From contig JASJZH010000005.1 of the NCBI GenBank assembly GCA_037178975.1, forward strand, positions 4,030,001 to 4,094,000: a stretch of DNA of 64,000 nucleotides. Direction: 5' to 3'. Positions 1 through 11,200 of this stretch are shown here, piece after piece. This DNA comes from Oscheius tipulae (taxonomy: Eukaryota; Nematoda; Chromadorea; Rhabditida; Rhabditidae). Every line of letters starts with the position of its first letter. Position 1 is the first letter of the stretch. The notes under the pieces are model-generated. The model searched no databases. It was not told the DNA's origin and saw nothing but the letters and a program-made list of their open reading frames with translations. The translations under genes were made by a program, and so were the position numbers.

Positions 1-1024
1 GATTCAGTCGCGCAAAAGGACATCTGCCGTCCCCTAAATATATTCAACACACGGGCCCCATTATATTCTACCTTTCTCCACTTCCATTTTGGGCTGAGAA
101 CCTAGATGTATTCCCGGTAATGACCCCTTCTCAAGCAGCTGGTACCAGCTGTCCAATCTGATCACGCTACCTCTCGTCCCCCGTGTCCCAAAACCACACA
201 GTACAATCAATCAGTTTTATGATGAGAGAGTGGAGGCCGATGCGTCGAATTAGCATATAAACAGCGCAGATTTCGGCGGCTTTTACGCGCTCTTTGCCCG
301 AGACCGGACCGTTCTCTCTCACTTTTACAGTACCCACGCATAGTCTGTTCTTTTCGACCCGTTCGGTCAGTACGTTGTCATATATGAAAGGAGCCCTATT
401 GTTAGCGGTGCCTCTAGGAACCATCCTTAGTCAGAAGACTGTAAAGGCGGTGGGAAAGAGCATTCAATGTCGTACCCGTATCACCTCGTTTTTGAAGCAT
501 CTTCCATAGCAATTAGAGGACAAATGTCCGCTCTTTTCCAAGTGCTACTCGCTCAAATTAACATCTCGCGCGGGAAGAAGCCCTTCCTTCTTGGAGGTCT
601 TACCTTCTCGGCTATACATCCTGCCCGAAGAGAGTGAACGGCTGTCCATTTAGGATTGAGGGCTAATTCGTTTTGGGCCTCCTTTTTGAGTCATCCTATG
701 GTATCCGCAGCTGGTACCCATTTTCGGCTTATTTCCCACGGCGTTCTTCGCACTTCTTTTTTCGCATTAATACCAGCCTCATTGACGCCTAAAGAAGCAG
801 GGCGTAAGGCCGCCGACCCAGCTGTTCTCAGGTCTCACTCTACAGGTGTCGGCCAGACGTGTGGAGCTTTTTATGATCCGAGCATATCTTACACATAACG
901 CTGTGTCTCTCTTACAAGCGGAAATGTTCCAATTTGTCAAAGGGACGATCGTCCTCTCTCTGTGGGTCATCTGTTGTCCTCGGGCCGCCGCCTGCAAGTG
1001 TCATGTCCGGTGCCATAAAGCGGT

Positions 1025-1064
<40 letters not shown>

Positions 1065-1774
1065 AGAGAGAGAGAGTCTGCTCTGGTCAGCAGCAGTCTC
1101 CTTCTCCTCGAGATTAATGTCTCTTCTGGTACGCACATGTTCTCACTCTCTTTTTTTAAAGTGTTTCTCACGCGCCAAGGGTCAGTTTACTGTTCGGTCT
1201 GGCCATTCGGACCCGAAGTCTGTTTATGTCCTCTCGAATGACCAGCCCCGATGCCCGCTCCTCCAGCTAATTGATAGCATCCTACTGATAAAAAGAGGCT
1301 TTCTCCAGCTATCTCTGTGTGTACTTTTCCTTTTACAGCTGATCACCACCGTCCCGGCGTCTTTCAGTATGATCTAGGAGCCGATCTCTCGTGCCATATC
1401 GATGTCTAACCATGTTGTCTTTCCTTCTAGCCATATCAATTAGTCTCGTAGCTACTCATCAGGTAGTCTTTCACGTCTTAACTTCATGAAAAGCATTCAG
1501 ATAGAACATTCCCCGGCCGTTTGGGGTGATCCGGCGCCCGATTACTCTTCGCTAGTATTGGGAGATGAACCACGTTTTGTGTATGCTCTCCTCTTCGTCG
1601 ACGAAAAGATTGTGAGTTTTATTTCTACTCGTACTAGCACTGAGACTCGTTGCTCTGAACCACAGAGATCCTTGTTCGAATGTTGGTCTCGTCCTCTGAC
1701 AGATAGCCTTTGACTGACCACAGCGTTAGAATTCCGTCAGCGACAGGCAGCCAAGGGACTAGACTCTGTCCGAT
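1..1774. other. No supported gene
   Basis: Only short open frames occur here, and none could be joined to a recognisable protein. A plus-strand frame at 1486-1713 contains a GTGAGT donor-like site, and a second open stretch on the same strand runs to about 1824. The two do not join in phase, and the second overlaps the better supported minus-strand receptor gene. A pure GA microsatellite lies near 1026-1076. Confidence 0.5.
1026..1076. repeat. (GA)n microsatellite
   Basis: About 50 bases of almost uninterrupted GA dinucleotide, with a few GGGA interruptions near the 3' end. On the minus strand it reads as a CT tract. Translated reading frames through it give artificial Arg-Glu or Leu-Ser runs and should not be taken as protein. 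Confidence 0.95.
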
Positions 1775-3449
1775 CTAAATATTTCGATGCTCTTGATGAA
1801 TTATGGCACTCACAATATAACTGACAGAACCGGCGGAGAGTGATTTACTGTGCGGATCGGAAGTCATCAGAGAGGCGATGATGCCCGAGAAGAATATGCT
1901 GATCAGAGGGAAGAGCACGTAACAGATCGAGTAGATTAGGATCTGAAGCATTTTTTTTTCTGGTATAGACTTACACAGTATAGAAGAAATTTCGAAGTCT
2001 TTGACTGCATCTCACAGACATTCACAGAGTATTTGTGAGCTGTAAAGTATGTTCTCAATGAGCTGTGGACTATTGCGGCCAGAATGACCATGATACTGAC
2101 CAGCAGTCCGTAAATGAACAAATAGGCCTAAACCTTCTTTGGAATTTCCAAAACGAGCGCAAACCCTGGGAGTAGGTTCATAAACAACGCCGGTAACCGA
2201 GCAGAAAATGAGACAGACGAGGAAAAAGACGGCGTAAGCGGTGGGAATAACACCTGGCCTGAATTACATCAGTGAGCAGGTACTTTGGAAAAGACTGACC
2301 GTGTGAACAGCAGGAACCTGTGGACGATCATCATCATTAGCAGAAGCATTTGCAACTGTTGAGAGAGTCTTTTGATGTCCCAGACCAGGATCTTGACTCC
2401 CGAGCTTATGCCATTGAACTGGTCACTGTATAGGGGCTGGGGGTATGCCTCTCCGTCAATCATCAGAAAAACCTGCAAAAATCTCTTATACTAATGCTTT
2501 TGTCTGTCTGTCTCACCGTATGTATCGCTGCGCTGGACGGAAACCGGCGCAGCCGCCCACCGACAGAGCTCAACGCGCGCCGGACTATGTATTTGAGCAA
2601 CGTGGGTTCGACCCCCATTGATGTTTTGAGTTTCTAATGGGCCTTTCGAATCTGGTTGTAGTCGATGAACAAGACTGATTGAGTTCGGTCATTGGTACAT
2701 AAAAGGCTGTTTTTGTCGGCTATCAAATTGTACTTCATTAGTCGATAATCTCTATCAGTTGTTTCAAAGCATACCTGCTGCATATAGAGCGTCGTCAACA
2801 GGAAGATCACGTCAATGTAGCTCCTCATATACCTAGAAGCATGATCACTACCGGGACTCATCCACATTGACTTACGTCAAGAGCATGTACTTGTCATTTA
2901 GAAGTCGTCTCTTCAGAACGGAAAAGGCAATGTAGATATGAATGAGAATACCCGAGATCGAGGAAATTACCAGATTTCCCCATTGGATGTCGACCAAAGT
3001 ACTCGCGGTCGTGTTGAAGACGGAAGCAGTCGAAAAATTGTAGTTGACAATCATGGAGGCAGAGTCGGACAGTAAGGGTATCTGGAGACATAGAGTTCTG
3101 TCAGTTTTGTTCTGTCAAAGACTTTCAAGTCAGAGACTGGCAATTGACCAGATTGACATGGTTAACGTATCAGATATCAGACTGAGAGGATGAGACAATT
3201 TGACTGAACAAGTCTGGTAGTTTAAGGAAGTCAGATCTGTTCTCTCTAATCGTAAGCGGAACACAATAACCAAATTGGATTGTGATTGAATGACACCGAC
3301 TATTGGGGGAGAACAATTAGCCGAGATACTTCTAGAAGACCTTTCACAGGAAGTAAACTAGGATCCTCAACTGTCTGATCGAAACTTACCGGGTTAATGG
3401 TTATGGACTCGACGATAGTTCCTTCGAAGGAGATCTCTGTGCCGCTCAT
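1775..3449 (-). CDS. Orphan seven-helix receptor-like membrane protein
   Basis: A seven-exon model of 303 residues joins in phase: 3390-3449, 2876-3081, 2775-2832, 2300-2472, 2165-2258, 1975-2127 and 1775-1942; the exon total is 912 nt. The N-terminus carries N-glycosylation-type sites (NFST, NTT). About seven hydrophobic segments follow, for example IFLLTTLYM, LQMLLLMMMIV, AYAVFFLVCLIFCSV, LFIYGLLVSIMVILAAIV and LIYSICYVLFPLISIFF. The shape (short outside N-terminus, about 300 residues, seven helices, many small introns) fits nematode chemoreceptor-type GPCRs. The sequence is not close to the Sra/Srab-like array at 33-50 kb and I cannot assign a named family. The start chosen is the first ATG in frame. 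The roughly 300 nt intron between exons 3 and 4 holds a tRNA-like sequence. GPCR assignment is inference; the exon structure is seen directly. Confidence 0.72.
2560..2627 (+). other. tRNA-like (B-box) remnant inside an intron
   Basis: The segment GTGGGTTCGACCCCCAT (about 2603-2619) has the form of a tRNA T-arm with an RNA polymerase III B box. A D-arm/A-box-like GAGCTCAACGCGC lies about 35 nt upstream, the spacing of a tRNA. The bases that would form the acceptor stem do not pair, so this is not a functional tRNA. It could be a tRNA pseudogene or the head of a tRNA-derived SINE. Confidence 0.35.
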
Positions 3450-4366
3450 TTATAATAGGTCAGCTGTGTTGAACACGGCCGAGAGATAATAGAGTGAAAA
3501 AGGGGCGAAACCTTTGACAATCACAGCCTCGTTGTCTGGGAGACGAGAAGAAAATGTGTCAGAGACTGGCAGGTATTTTGCTTGTGTGGGCAGAGGAACG
3601 GTTCGTTTTCTCAAAGTGAGAGTGGACGGGGAAGTATTCCGAAGACATGTGAAGTCTTCAAGGTATTCTTCTCTGAATACAGAGACCAAGATACAGATTA
3701 GAGAGACAGACTGGAAGAAACCACAGAAATAGACTCCAAGTTTTGGAGGGCCTCACTGTTAGAAGCAGATCCAAGTATTTTCTCTGTTCTTAGAGACACG
3801 AGTTTTTTTCTATCGAAGTACATGTAGTCTTGAAATTCTTTCTGTTCTGGGAAGAAATCTATAGTTAGACGTTACAGTAGACAGGCTTCCTTCTTGTCTG
3901 CAGAGAGATACTTTCTTCGGATTAGAACAGAGGGTATAGATACAGATCGATTGGATCAGGATGACTCTCTGTGGTGATTCTGAGCTAATCTGGAAAAATG
4001 TGAAACCCCTGCACTGTCCCCTTCGCAAAAGGCTTGTTCACAGGACCCTAGACAGTAGAAGGAACTATATCTGTACTCCCAGGTTGCAGATTCTAACAAC
4101 TGAATAGGACTAAAATAGTCTCAACATTCTAAGTCCTCGCAACAGGAGACTTTTAGCCAAGTAATAGGCGGAAATCAAGTTATCTACGACAATTTGCCCG
4201 TAGTTCAAAAAGAGTGACGCAAAGAACACGAACTGTTTTGCCGGTAGCGTGGGAAAATCTGGGCTCGGAATGGAACATGTCCAGACAACATTTCTAATCT
4301 GTCACGTGCAATAAACTAGGATGATTGCTTCTCTGAATAGCAACAATTAGTAGGAATTCATTTTAG
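3450..4366. other. Intergenic region; may hide 5' exons of the ADAM gene
   Basis: The first 917 bases upstream of the recognised ADAM exons contain no frame I could connect to a prodomain. The missing signal peptide and prodomain exons of the downstream protease should lie here or beyond, but nothing could be placed with confidence. Several open frames of 60-80 codons on both strands have no recognisable content. Confidence 0.4.
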
Positions 4367-7300
4367 ACAAACTATTACGAACACGATATGGGTCGGCTGA
4401 AGCAGGAAGTCATGAAGATGGTCAAGGAGTCCAATGAGTACTTTGCTCAGATGAACATCGGGATAGTTGTCGTGGACATTTTGACGACACAGAGGAGTAA
4501 TCTCAGTCTGGTCATGTTTCAAGAGTACAGACAGAACAGGTGAGACTTTCCAAAAGATCAAAAAAATTCAGTTCAGAATGGACACTCTCCCTCCCCATGA
4601 CTTTGCCGCCTTGATCACGATGAAATACCCCGGTGGACTAGCCTATGTCCAAGGAATCTGTACCGATTTGGCGGTAATGCTTTGTGGGGTAAGTCATATT
4701 TTGATAAGCAACATAAATTCAGTTCTACCCTTCGAACCCCTCAGCCATGGGAGCTATCTTCTTCCACGAGGTCGCTCATTTGTTCGGTGTACCGCACAAA
4801 CCGGCCAACATCACTCTCTACGTGCCCAACTGTGTCTGTAGAGGAGACGAACCTGACACCTCGGCAGGCTGTCTGAAAATACCGTGAGTTCCGAAACGGC
4901 AACCGAGACCAAGTCGTTGAGTCTCTTCCTGCAACAGCAAGCCGATTAGGCGCCTCCTCCCTCGGAACCGTTTGCTCTTGTTCCATGTTGCAATTCTTTC
5001 TGTTCTTTGGGCCAGAGAGTTCACTCTCTCAATCGTTGCCCAGACGTGTCTTGCCTGAAAGACAGTCCGGCAAATTGTCGTAGTTGAAAGGGACCCTCTA
5101 GAACATCCGAGGTCAATTTCTATAGTAACCAAAGGCTCTTAATTCATTGCGTGCCAAGCTAGGTCTCTTTCTCAACCTTAAAACTTCTTTTCTTCAGATT
5201 CTAATACTGTTTTGAGTTTCGACCTAGCAACAACCGATGCTTTATTGATACAATTTCTAGTACCCCAAAAGTACAGTCTGTCCCTACCAATCTATTTTAA
5301 ATTGTCCTCACGTCTCTGTCTGTGTGTGTGTCTGTCTGAAGCCAATATTGCCAATTAGAGTGCACTATTTTGTGCGCACACTAATTGTTTGCAAGTCAAG
5401 TTAAATAGAGTCAGTTCGGGAAGTAGGTTCGTTGGGAGGATGTTGCTCCTGTCACGGTACCTCGATTGGAGGGTATGCGGACAGGTTGAAGTGAGAGGAA
5501 AGGGTCACGACAGTTGGACAGAAGGAATTAGAAATTGAGCAGTTTTTGAAGAAATGAGGCTTTATTTTGAGCCCCAAGGGGCGTTAGCATCCCTTGTTAG
5601 TTACAACTTTGAATTCCATAGCTTTCGTTAAAGTTTGTAAAGAAACACTATTTAGGTGCATAGTTTGTATTGACTACGTAATTAGTTTTTGTTCCAAGTA
5701 TGAAACGTTGTCAGTGTATCACTAAAAGAACCCAACGACCGGTCAAAACTGGCTTTTCATCTTACCACTAGTTACTCGGCTCTTCACAGTAGTGAGGAGG
5801 CCCCTTGTCAGTAATAGTAAGAGGAACAGAAATCTGTACGTTCTCTCATTCGAGATCAGCTTACCTAGCGCTCTCTCACTCCATCAGTCAACCTAATCGC
5901 CTTAGACTTGAGTACCAGTTTCATTGTTTGTCCAAAGTGAGGCAAGACGCCCTTTTTTCGACGTATGTTTGCCTGTCTTTTGTCACGCAGTCAATTGACG
6001 CCCAGAGAGTCTCTACGCACAGCCCTCTCCTTCCAGAGATGACTGTCGTCGTCAGACGAAAAGGACGGAAGCGTGCTAAGGACAAGTTTGTTTTTGTTCG
6101 ACGTGTGAATATTTGGATTCGGCGCGAGAGACCGGGAAGAATGGCTGCCAATTGCCGGCACACATCATCATTGTTATCCGTCCGGCTATTTGTCAAGCGT
6201 TGCTTATTATGCTTCGACAGTCCACATTTTCACGTAATATCCGTTTTCAGAGGCTTCGAACACGACTGCACAGCCCAACAGCTAGCGAACATCCTCTACA
6301 AGAACAAGTGTCTCAGGAGCACACCTCTCCCAATGACGTGAGTTTGTGTTTGGTTCAGTAGAGAATTGAACTCTTCAGAAGTCTTGCAATCTGCGGAAAC
6401 GGTGTTTTGGAGAAGGGAGAACAGTGTGACTGTGGGAAGGACAGAACCTGTAATCTGTTGAACTGTGTTCCGGAGACTTGTAGTTACAAGATACATCCAG
6501 CATGGATGGTGAGTCTTACAAGTATTTTCAGCCCCAAACTTTTGCTTTTGTGGCATCTTTGTAGTCAGAAGATGTTTGCATTGAATAGCCATTGTAGTGA
6601 CCAGGCCTCATTCTCTTTTACGACCTAGCTGCCAATAAAGCGAGCCTACTCATCTGGTAGACATTAAGCAATGCGCGACGGGCTAAATTTTAATACGACT
6701 GCGCTATTCCTCGTGGGAAATGGGAGAGGGTTACGCGTTCTTATAGCACGCTTTGGTAGTATTAATTTCCTTAAATGACTATCTCTTACAGTTTAGTTCG
6801 GGATTCATAGGAGACACCGGTCACGAATCGATGAAATATTGACAGAAATCAAAGCTGCTTGACCAACTCTAGCTTCGCTTAAAGTGTCACAAAACTTCCT
6901 TAACAGCCTTTACGACATCAATAGGTCAAGTAGTGTTCCCTTTGACGGCTGCTTTCCCTTATACCGTCTGGCCAGCTGTTCCTGCGCGCCCCCTCCCTCT
7001 CAAAAGCATTACTCATGACATTTCACAAGATCCCACTCACTGAAACAGTTCCCTCCCTCTCTCAAAAAAAGCTGGTCCTTGCCCTCTTGATTGGAATCTA
7101 ACAACTTGAGGTGTGATGTGTTGCCCCAGGGCTGCCACCTGACTTACAGCTCGGCCTCGGGACATCCTCTCGTCCCTCCTCGAGTCTGTGGTCCCTAGTG
7201 AGCCATTGCTCCTTCCGACAAACACAGATCCCTCATCGCTCTGGCGACCTCTACCAGTTCTCTTAGCTCTTTTTATTCAATTTGGAGTAATCCCGAGGCT

Positions 7301-8124
7301 TCATTAGATCCAACATCTGTCGCGATTTGACGAGTATTCGGTTTCTATCTCCCTCTCTCGGAGTCATTGGATATCCCTCGATTGTTCTTCTTTCAGTATC
7401 TCTTCTGTGTCTCGCTGATCGTTCTCTTCATTCTCATCCTCATTGCCGTCATTCGACACAGTGGCTTCAGGACACCCTACCTTCTCAAAATGCTCAACTC
7501 GTTGAACTGTTTAAAGGGTCAAGACAGGAGCAAAGGTTTCAAGAACATCAAGACCTTCCATCCAATTCTCACTCCTAAAGAGCCTCCAAGTTTCCCTCCG
7601 AAAACGGTACTTTCTCTTCATTCTTTCGTCAATGAAGGCTTAAGACCCATTCCGACTCGATAGTAATCCTGCTGGACAAGCCACCGCGATCCGCTGCTGC
7701 TACTCTCACTCGACCAAAGTGTGCTCCCCCTCCTCCACCGTTCGTTTTCTCAGTTTTTTTCCTGATTGATTGTTCAGTCCCCGGGCAAGGATCTCTGTTG
7801 ATCCTCCGCAAAACTACTACGAGGTCCCGGACTCGCGAACTTCTTCATTTTCTCAAAGAGACGATCTCAGCTACAAGTTCGAAGACTTTGACTCGGGTAT
7901 GATTTCTTATGTTCAAAATTAGTGGAGATTTAGACGACGAAGGACCAATATACAACTCGTACGTAGGTCAGCCCGGTGTCCCGACCTGTCCCAACTACCC
8001 TTCCTTTTCGCCAATCAATCGTGTCACTGTCCAATTCCACGGTTCTGGAGAGACGATGAACACACAGTGTGGGTCGAGCAGTGCATCTTCTACTGCACTG
8101 AGTGGTCCCACCACCCCTTTCTAA
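4367..8124 (+). CDS. Membrane-anchored ADAM metalloprotease (5' incomplete)
   Basis: Nine exons join in phase to the stop (1278 nt, 425 residues): 4367-4539, 4577-4688, 4723-4883, 6251-6337, 6379-6508, 7397-7606, 7645-7739, 7778-7896 and 7934-8124. In order: the end of a metzincin catalytic domain with the full zinc motif HEVAHLFGVPH (HExxHxxGxxH); a disintegrin start CGNGVLEKGEQCDCG; then, with no ADAM cysteine-rich or EGF module found, one transmembrane helix (YLFCVSLIVLFILILIAVIR); and a proline-rich cytoplasmic tail with PPPPP. ADAMs shed ectodomains of membrane proteins at the cell surface. The usual CIM Met-turn position reads CLKI, so the methionine is not conserved there. Prodomain and N-terminal catalytic exons were not found upstream. 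Large introns at 4884-6250 and 6509-7396 might hide further exons; an alternative exon at about 6564 would end quickly in a stop. The family call is firm; completeness is not. Confidence 0.82.
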
Positions 8125-8208
8125 CTTCACCAAAGAACTTTCTCTGCTTACACCCCTACTGGTCTCTATGATTTCGGTCTCAAAAGTGTCCTTTCTCTAT
8201 TTATAAAC

Positions 8209-8214
8209 TTTATT
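8209..8214 (-). terminator. Poly(A) signal AATAAA for the PEVK/calponin-like gene
   Basis: The minus strand reads AATAAA 20 bases beyond the TGA at 8234. The convergent ADAM gene ends at 8124, so the two 3' UTRs are packed into about 110 bases. Confidence 0.6.
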
Positions 8215-8233
8215 CGTTGATTCGAAGTGAGAG

Positions 8234-11200
8234 TCAAGTAGTCAGTGAGAGGGCGGTCTAAAAGGGTGATAGTGAGTCATTTTTCACTGTTAGCCTACCT
8301 GGAAAGGCACAATCGACTTGCACTTCAGCTCGTCCTCATACGTCATCAGATATCCACCGATTGACTCAGTGTACATTGGTCGGAACGAGCCTGAAGGAGT
8401 TTTTAGAGAGGACGATACAAACTAACCAAAATCTGCTCCAGTCTTCAACTCGACCGATCGACCATCGAACATGAGAGGGATCATTCCTTCGCTCTCTTTC
8501 GAAACTGGAAGGTCTGTCATAATCTAAAAACAGTTCCAAGTCAAGCTGAAGACTAGATGAACCTGGTTCCTTCGTCTATCCAAGTAGTTACTTCCAGCCT
8601 TCGTCTTCTGGTTCGATTCGAACTGTCGAGACAGGAATCCATGAGAGTCTTTCGACATTCCTGGTTGCATTGTGTCAGAGTACTCGACTGGGATCGTCTG
8701 AACACTTTCCCTAATAGATTTGACTGGACTCTTACTTGAGAGCGAAGGTTTCCAAAGTTGTCCTTAGCTTGCTGCTTCGATCCCTGAGCAAGGAGAGGAA
8801 TCACGGTTTCGGACTGCTTGTCCTGAACCTCACATTTCGCTAGTGGTGGATGTGAAAACTCACGTCAGAAGTCTCGTAGACGTGATTGTCCACGACCTTG
8901 TCCACATTGAGTCTATTAGCTCCAAAGGGAAGCATACTCGATCGGTTGGCACACTTTCTCTCATCTGCCCACATTGGAATCACCGTCTCCGTGTTCACAG
9001 CTCCCTAAAGTATCTGTATACTCTTTCTCTCTGTTATCCCACCTGAACAAGAGGCTTTTCTCCGTGATCCACTTTCGTATTGGCGTTCCTCTGATGTCCG
9101 AAAGCGCCCATACCTTCTTGAGTAATGAGAGCAGGCGTCTGTTCCCAAGGGATGACAAACGGAATGAACACGTCGCTAAAATACTGTGTTTGATCTTGAA
9201 ATTAAAAAAAATACATTTGTCTCGGTTTTCTGGCATATCGTCTGGTAGGCGGGATCCGTTCCTCCTTGTTTATTTCGGGAATTGTCTGAAAAAATATTTC
9301 TAGAGCAAGATCCCATACGAACCTTTTCTTTGGGTGGCATTGGAATGAACTCTTCTGGCGGTCGAGGCGGTGGCACCCACTGCGGTTTCCAGGGCATCTT
9401 CTTGTCAGGCTTTAGTTTTGGTTTGAATTCTAAAAGATAGCTGAATGATATAAAAATAGAGCATACCTCCATCAGCAATTGGTTCCTCAGGTTCTTCATC
9501 CCCTTCAGGCTCAGCCTCCTCATCCTCTGGCTCTTCTTCATCCTCCTCCGGTTCCTCCTCATCTTCGGGTTCAGCCTCATCCTCATCAGGATCGTCTTCG
9601 TCAACAGGTTTCTTCTTCGGTTTTAATGGGAACGTGGCATCTGTCTCTGGTTCCTCTTCGTCGTCTGTTGGTTTGAGTTTTGGTACCTTCTTCTTCGGGT
9701 CTTTCAGATTCAACTTCGGTTTTGGTTTTGTGGTAGGCTCTCCGTCTGCTGGTGTATCTGTATCAGGTTTTTTCTTGGCCGGAGCTGGTATCTTCTTTGG
9801 AAGAGGAATTGTCGCATCAGCTTCAGGTTCCTCATCATCATCCTGTGGCTTGAGCTTCGGAACTGCCTTCTTTGGAGCCTCGGGTTTCTTCGGATCCTTC
9901 AGATTCAACTTTGGTTTGGGTTTCGTAGTCGGTTCTCCATCTGCTGGCTCATCTGTAACCGGTTTCTTCGGATCCTTCAAGTTCAGTTTCGGATTTGGCT
10001 TCGTCTTTGGCTCGTCCTCTGGCTTTTTAGCAGCAGGTTTCTTCGGAGCAGTCTTTGGAAGAGGTATAGTTGCATCTGTTTCCAGTTCTCCGTCATCTGG
10101 CTTGACTTTCAGAGGAGTCTTCTTCGGTGCAGACTTATCAGCTGGCTTCTTTGGATCTTTCAAGTTCAATTTCGACTTAGGTTTCTCGGCAGGAACATCA
10201 GTCTCATCAGCTGGCAGTTCTTCATCATCGTCCGGTTGAGGTTTCTTGGCAGGGGTTTTTGCTGGTGCCTTGGAAGCAACTTTAGGTTTCGGGAGAGGCA
10301 TTGTGGCTTCTGTTTCGGGCTCCTCATCTTCAGGTTTAAGTTTCGGAACTGCCTTCTTCGGAGCTTCTGGTTTCTTCGGATCTTTCAGATTCAACTTTGG
10401 CTTGGGTTTGGTAGTCGGTTCTCCCTCTGCTGGCTCATCAGTATCAGGCTTCTTCGGATCCTTCAGATTGAGCTTCGGTTTTGGCTTGGCCTTCGGCTCT
10501 CCATTTGCCGGTTCATCTGTGTCTGGTTTCTTCGCCGGAGCTTTGGATGCCGTCTTCGGTTTGAGTGGGATGGTGGCATCTGTCTCTGGCACGTCTTCAG
10601 TCGGCTTTACTTTCAATGGAGCCTTTGCAGGTGGTTTCGGCTTTTCTTCTGGCTTCTTCGGATCCTTCAGACTCAACTTGGGTTTTGGTTTTTCAGCTGG
10701 CTTGTCCGTTTCATCAGCTGGCAGTTCTTCATCGTCTTCAGGTTCCGGTTTCTTGTCTTTTACAGGAGCTTTGACTGGTGTCTTGGCCTTCGGGAGAGGA
10801 ACGGTAGCATCAGTTTCCGGTTCTTCATCTTCCGGCTTCAGCTTAGGAATAGGTTTCTTCACATCGGGCTTGGCAGCAGCTGGCTTGGATGGTACTGGCT
10901 TCGGAGCTGGATCCTTCAGATTCAGTTTCGGTTTCGGCCTGGTCGTTGGCTCGCCATCAGCAGGCTCTTCCGAATCCGGTATTTTCTTCGGAGCAGCTTT
11001 TGGCTTGGGAAGGGGAATCGTAGCATCAGTCTCTGGCTCATCGTCATCTTGTGGTTTCAGCTTCGGTACAGGCTTTTTCTCGGCTGGCTTGGCTGGAGCC
11101 TTGACTGGTGCCTTCTCTGCCGGCTTCGGAGGAACTGCTGTTTTTGGTTTCGGAAGAGGGATTGTAGCATCAGTCTCCGGCTCGCTGTCTTGCGGCTTCA

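Noticed and set aside
1026-1076. Arg-Glu or Leu-Ser low-complexity protein frames over the GA tract
   Set aside because: Artefact of the microsatellite.
1728-1824. Possible last exon of a plus-strand gene (FRQRQAAKGLDSVRSK)
   Set aside because: It overlaps the minus-strand receptor's last exon, which has consistent phase with six more exons. The upstream plus-strand piece does not join in frame.
2560-2627. A functional tRNA gene
   Set aside because: T-arm and D-arm-like parts are present but the acceptor stem does not pair.
5805-6341. 178-codon plus-strand frame in the ADAM region
   Set aside because: Only its last 87 bases (6251-6337) are coding, and they fit the ADAM exon in its own phase. 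The rest is intron with no recognisable content.
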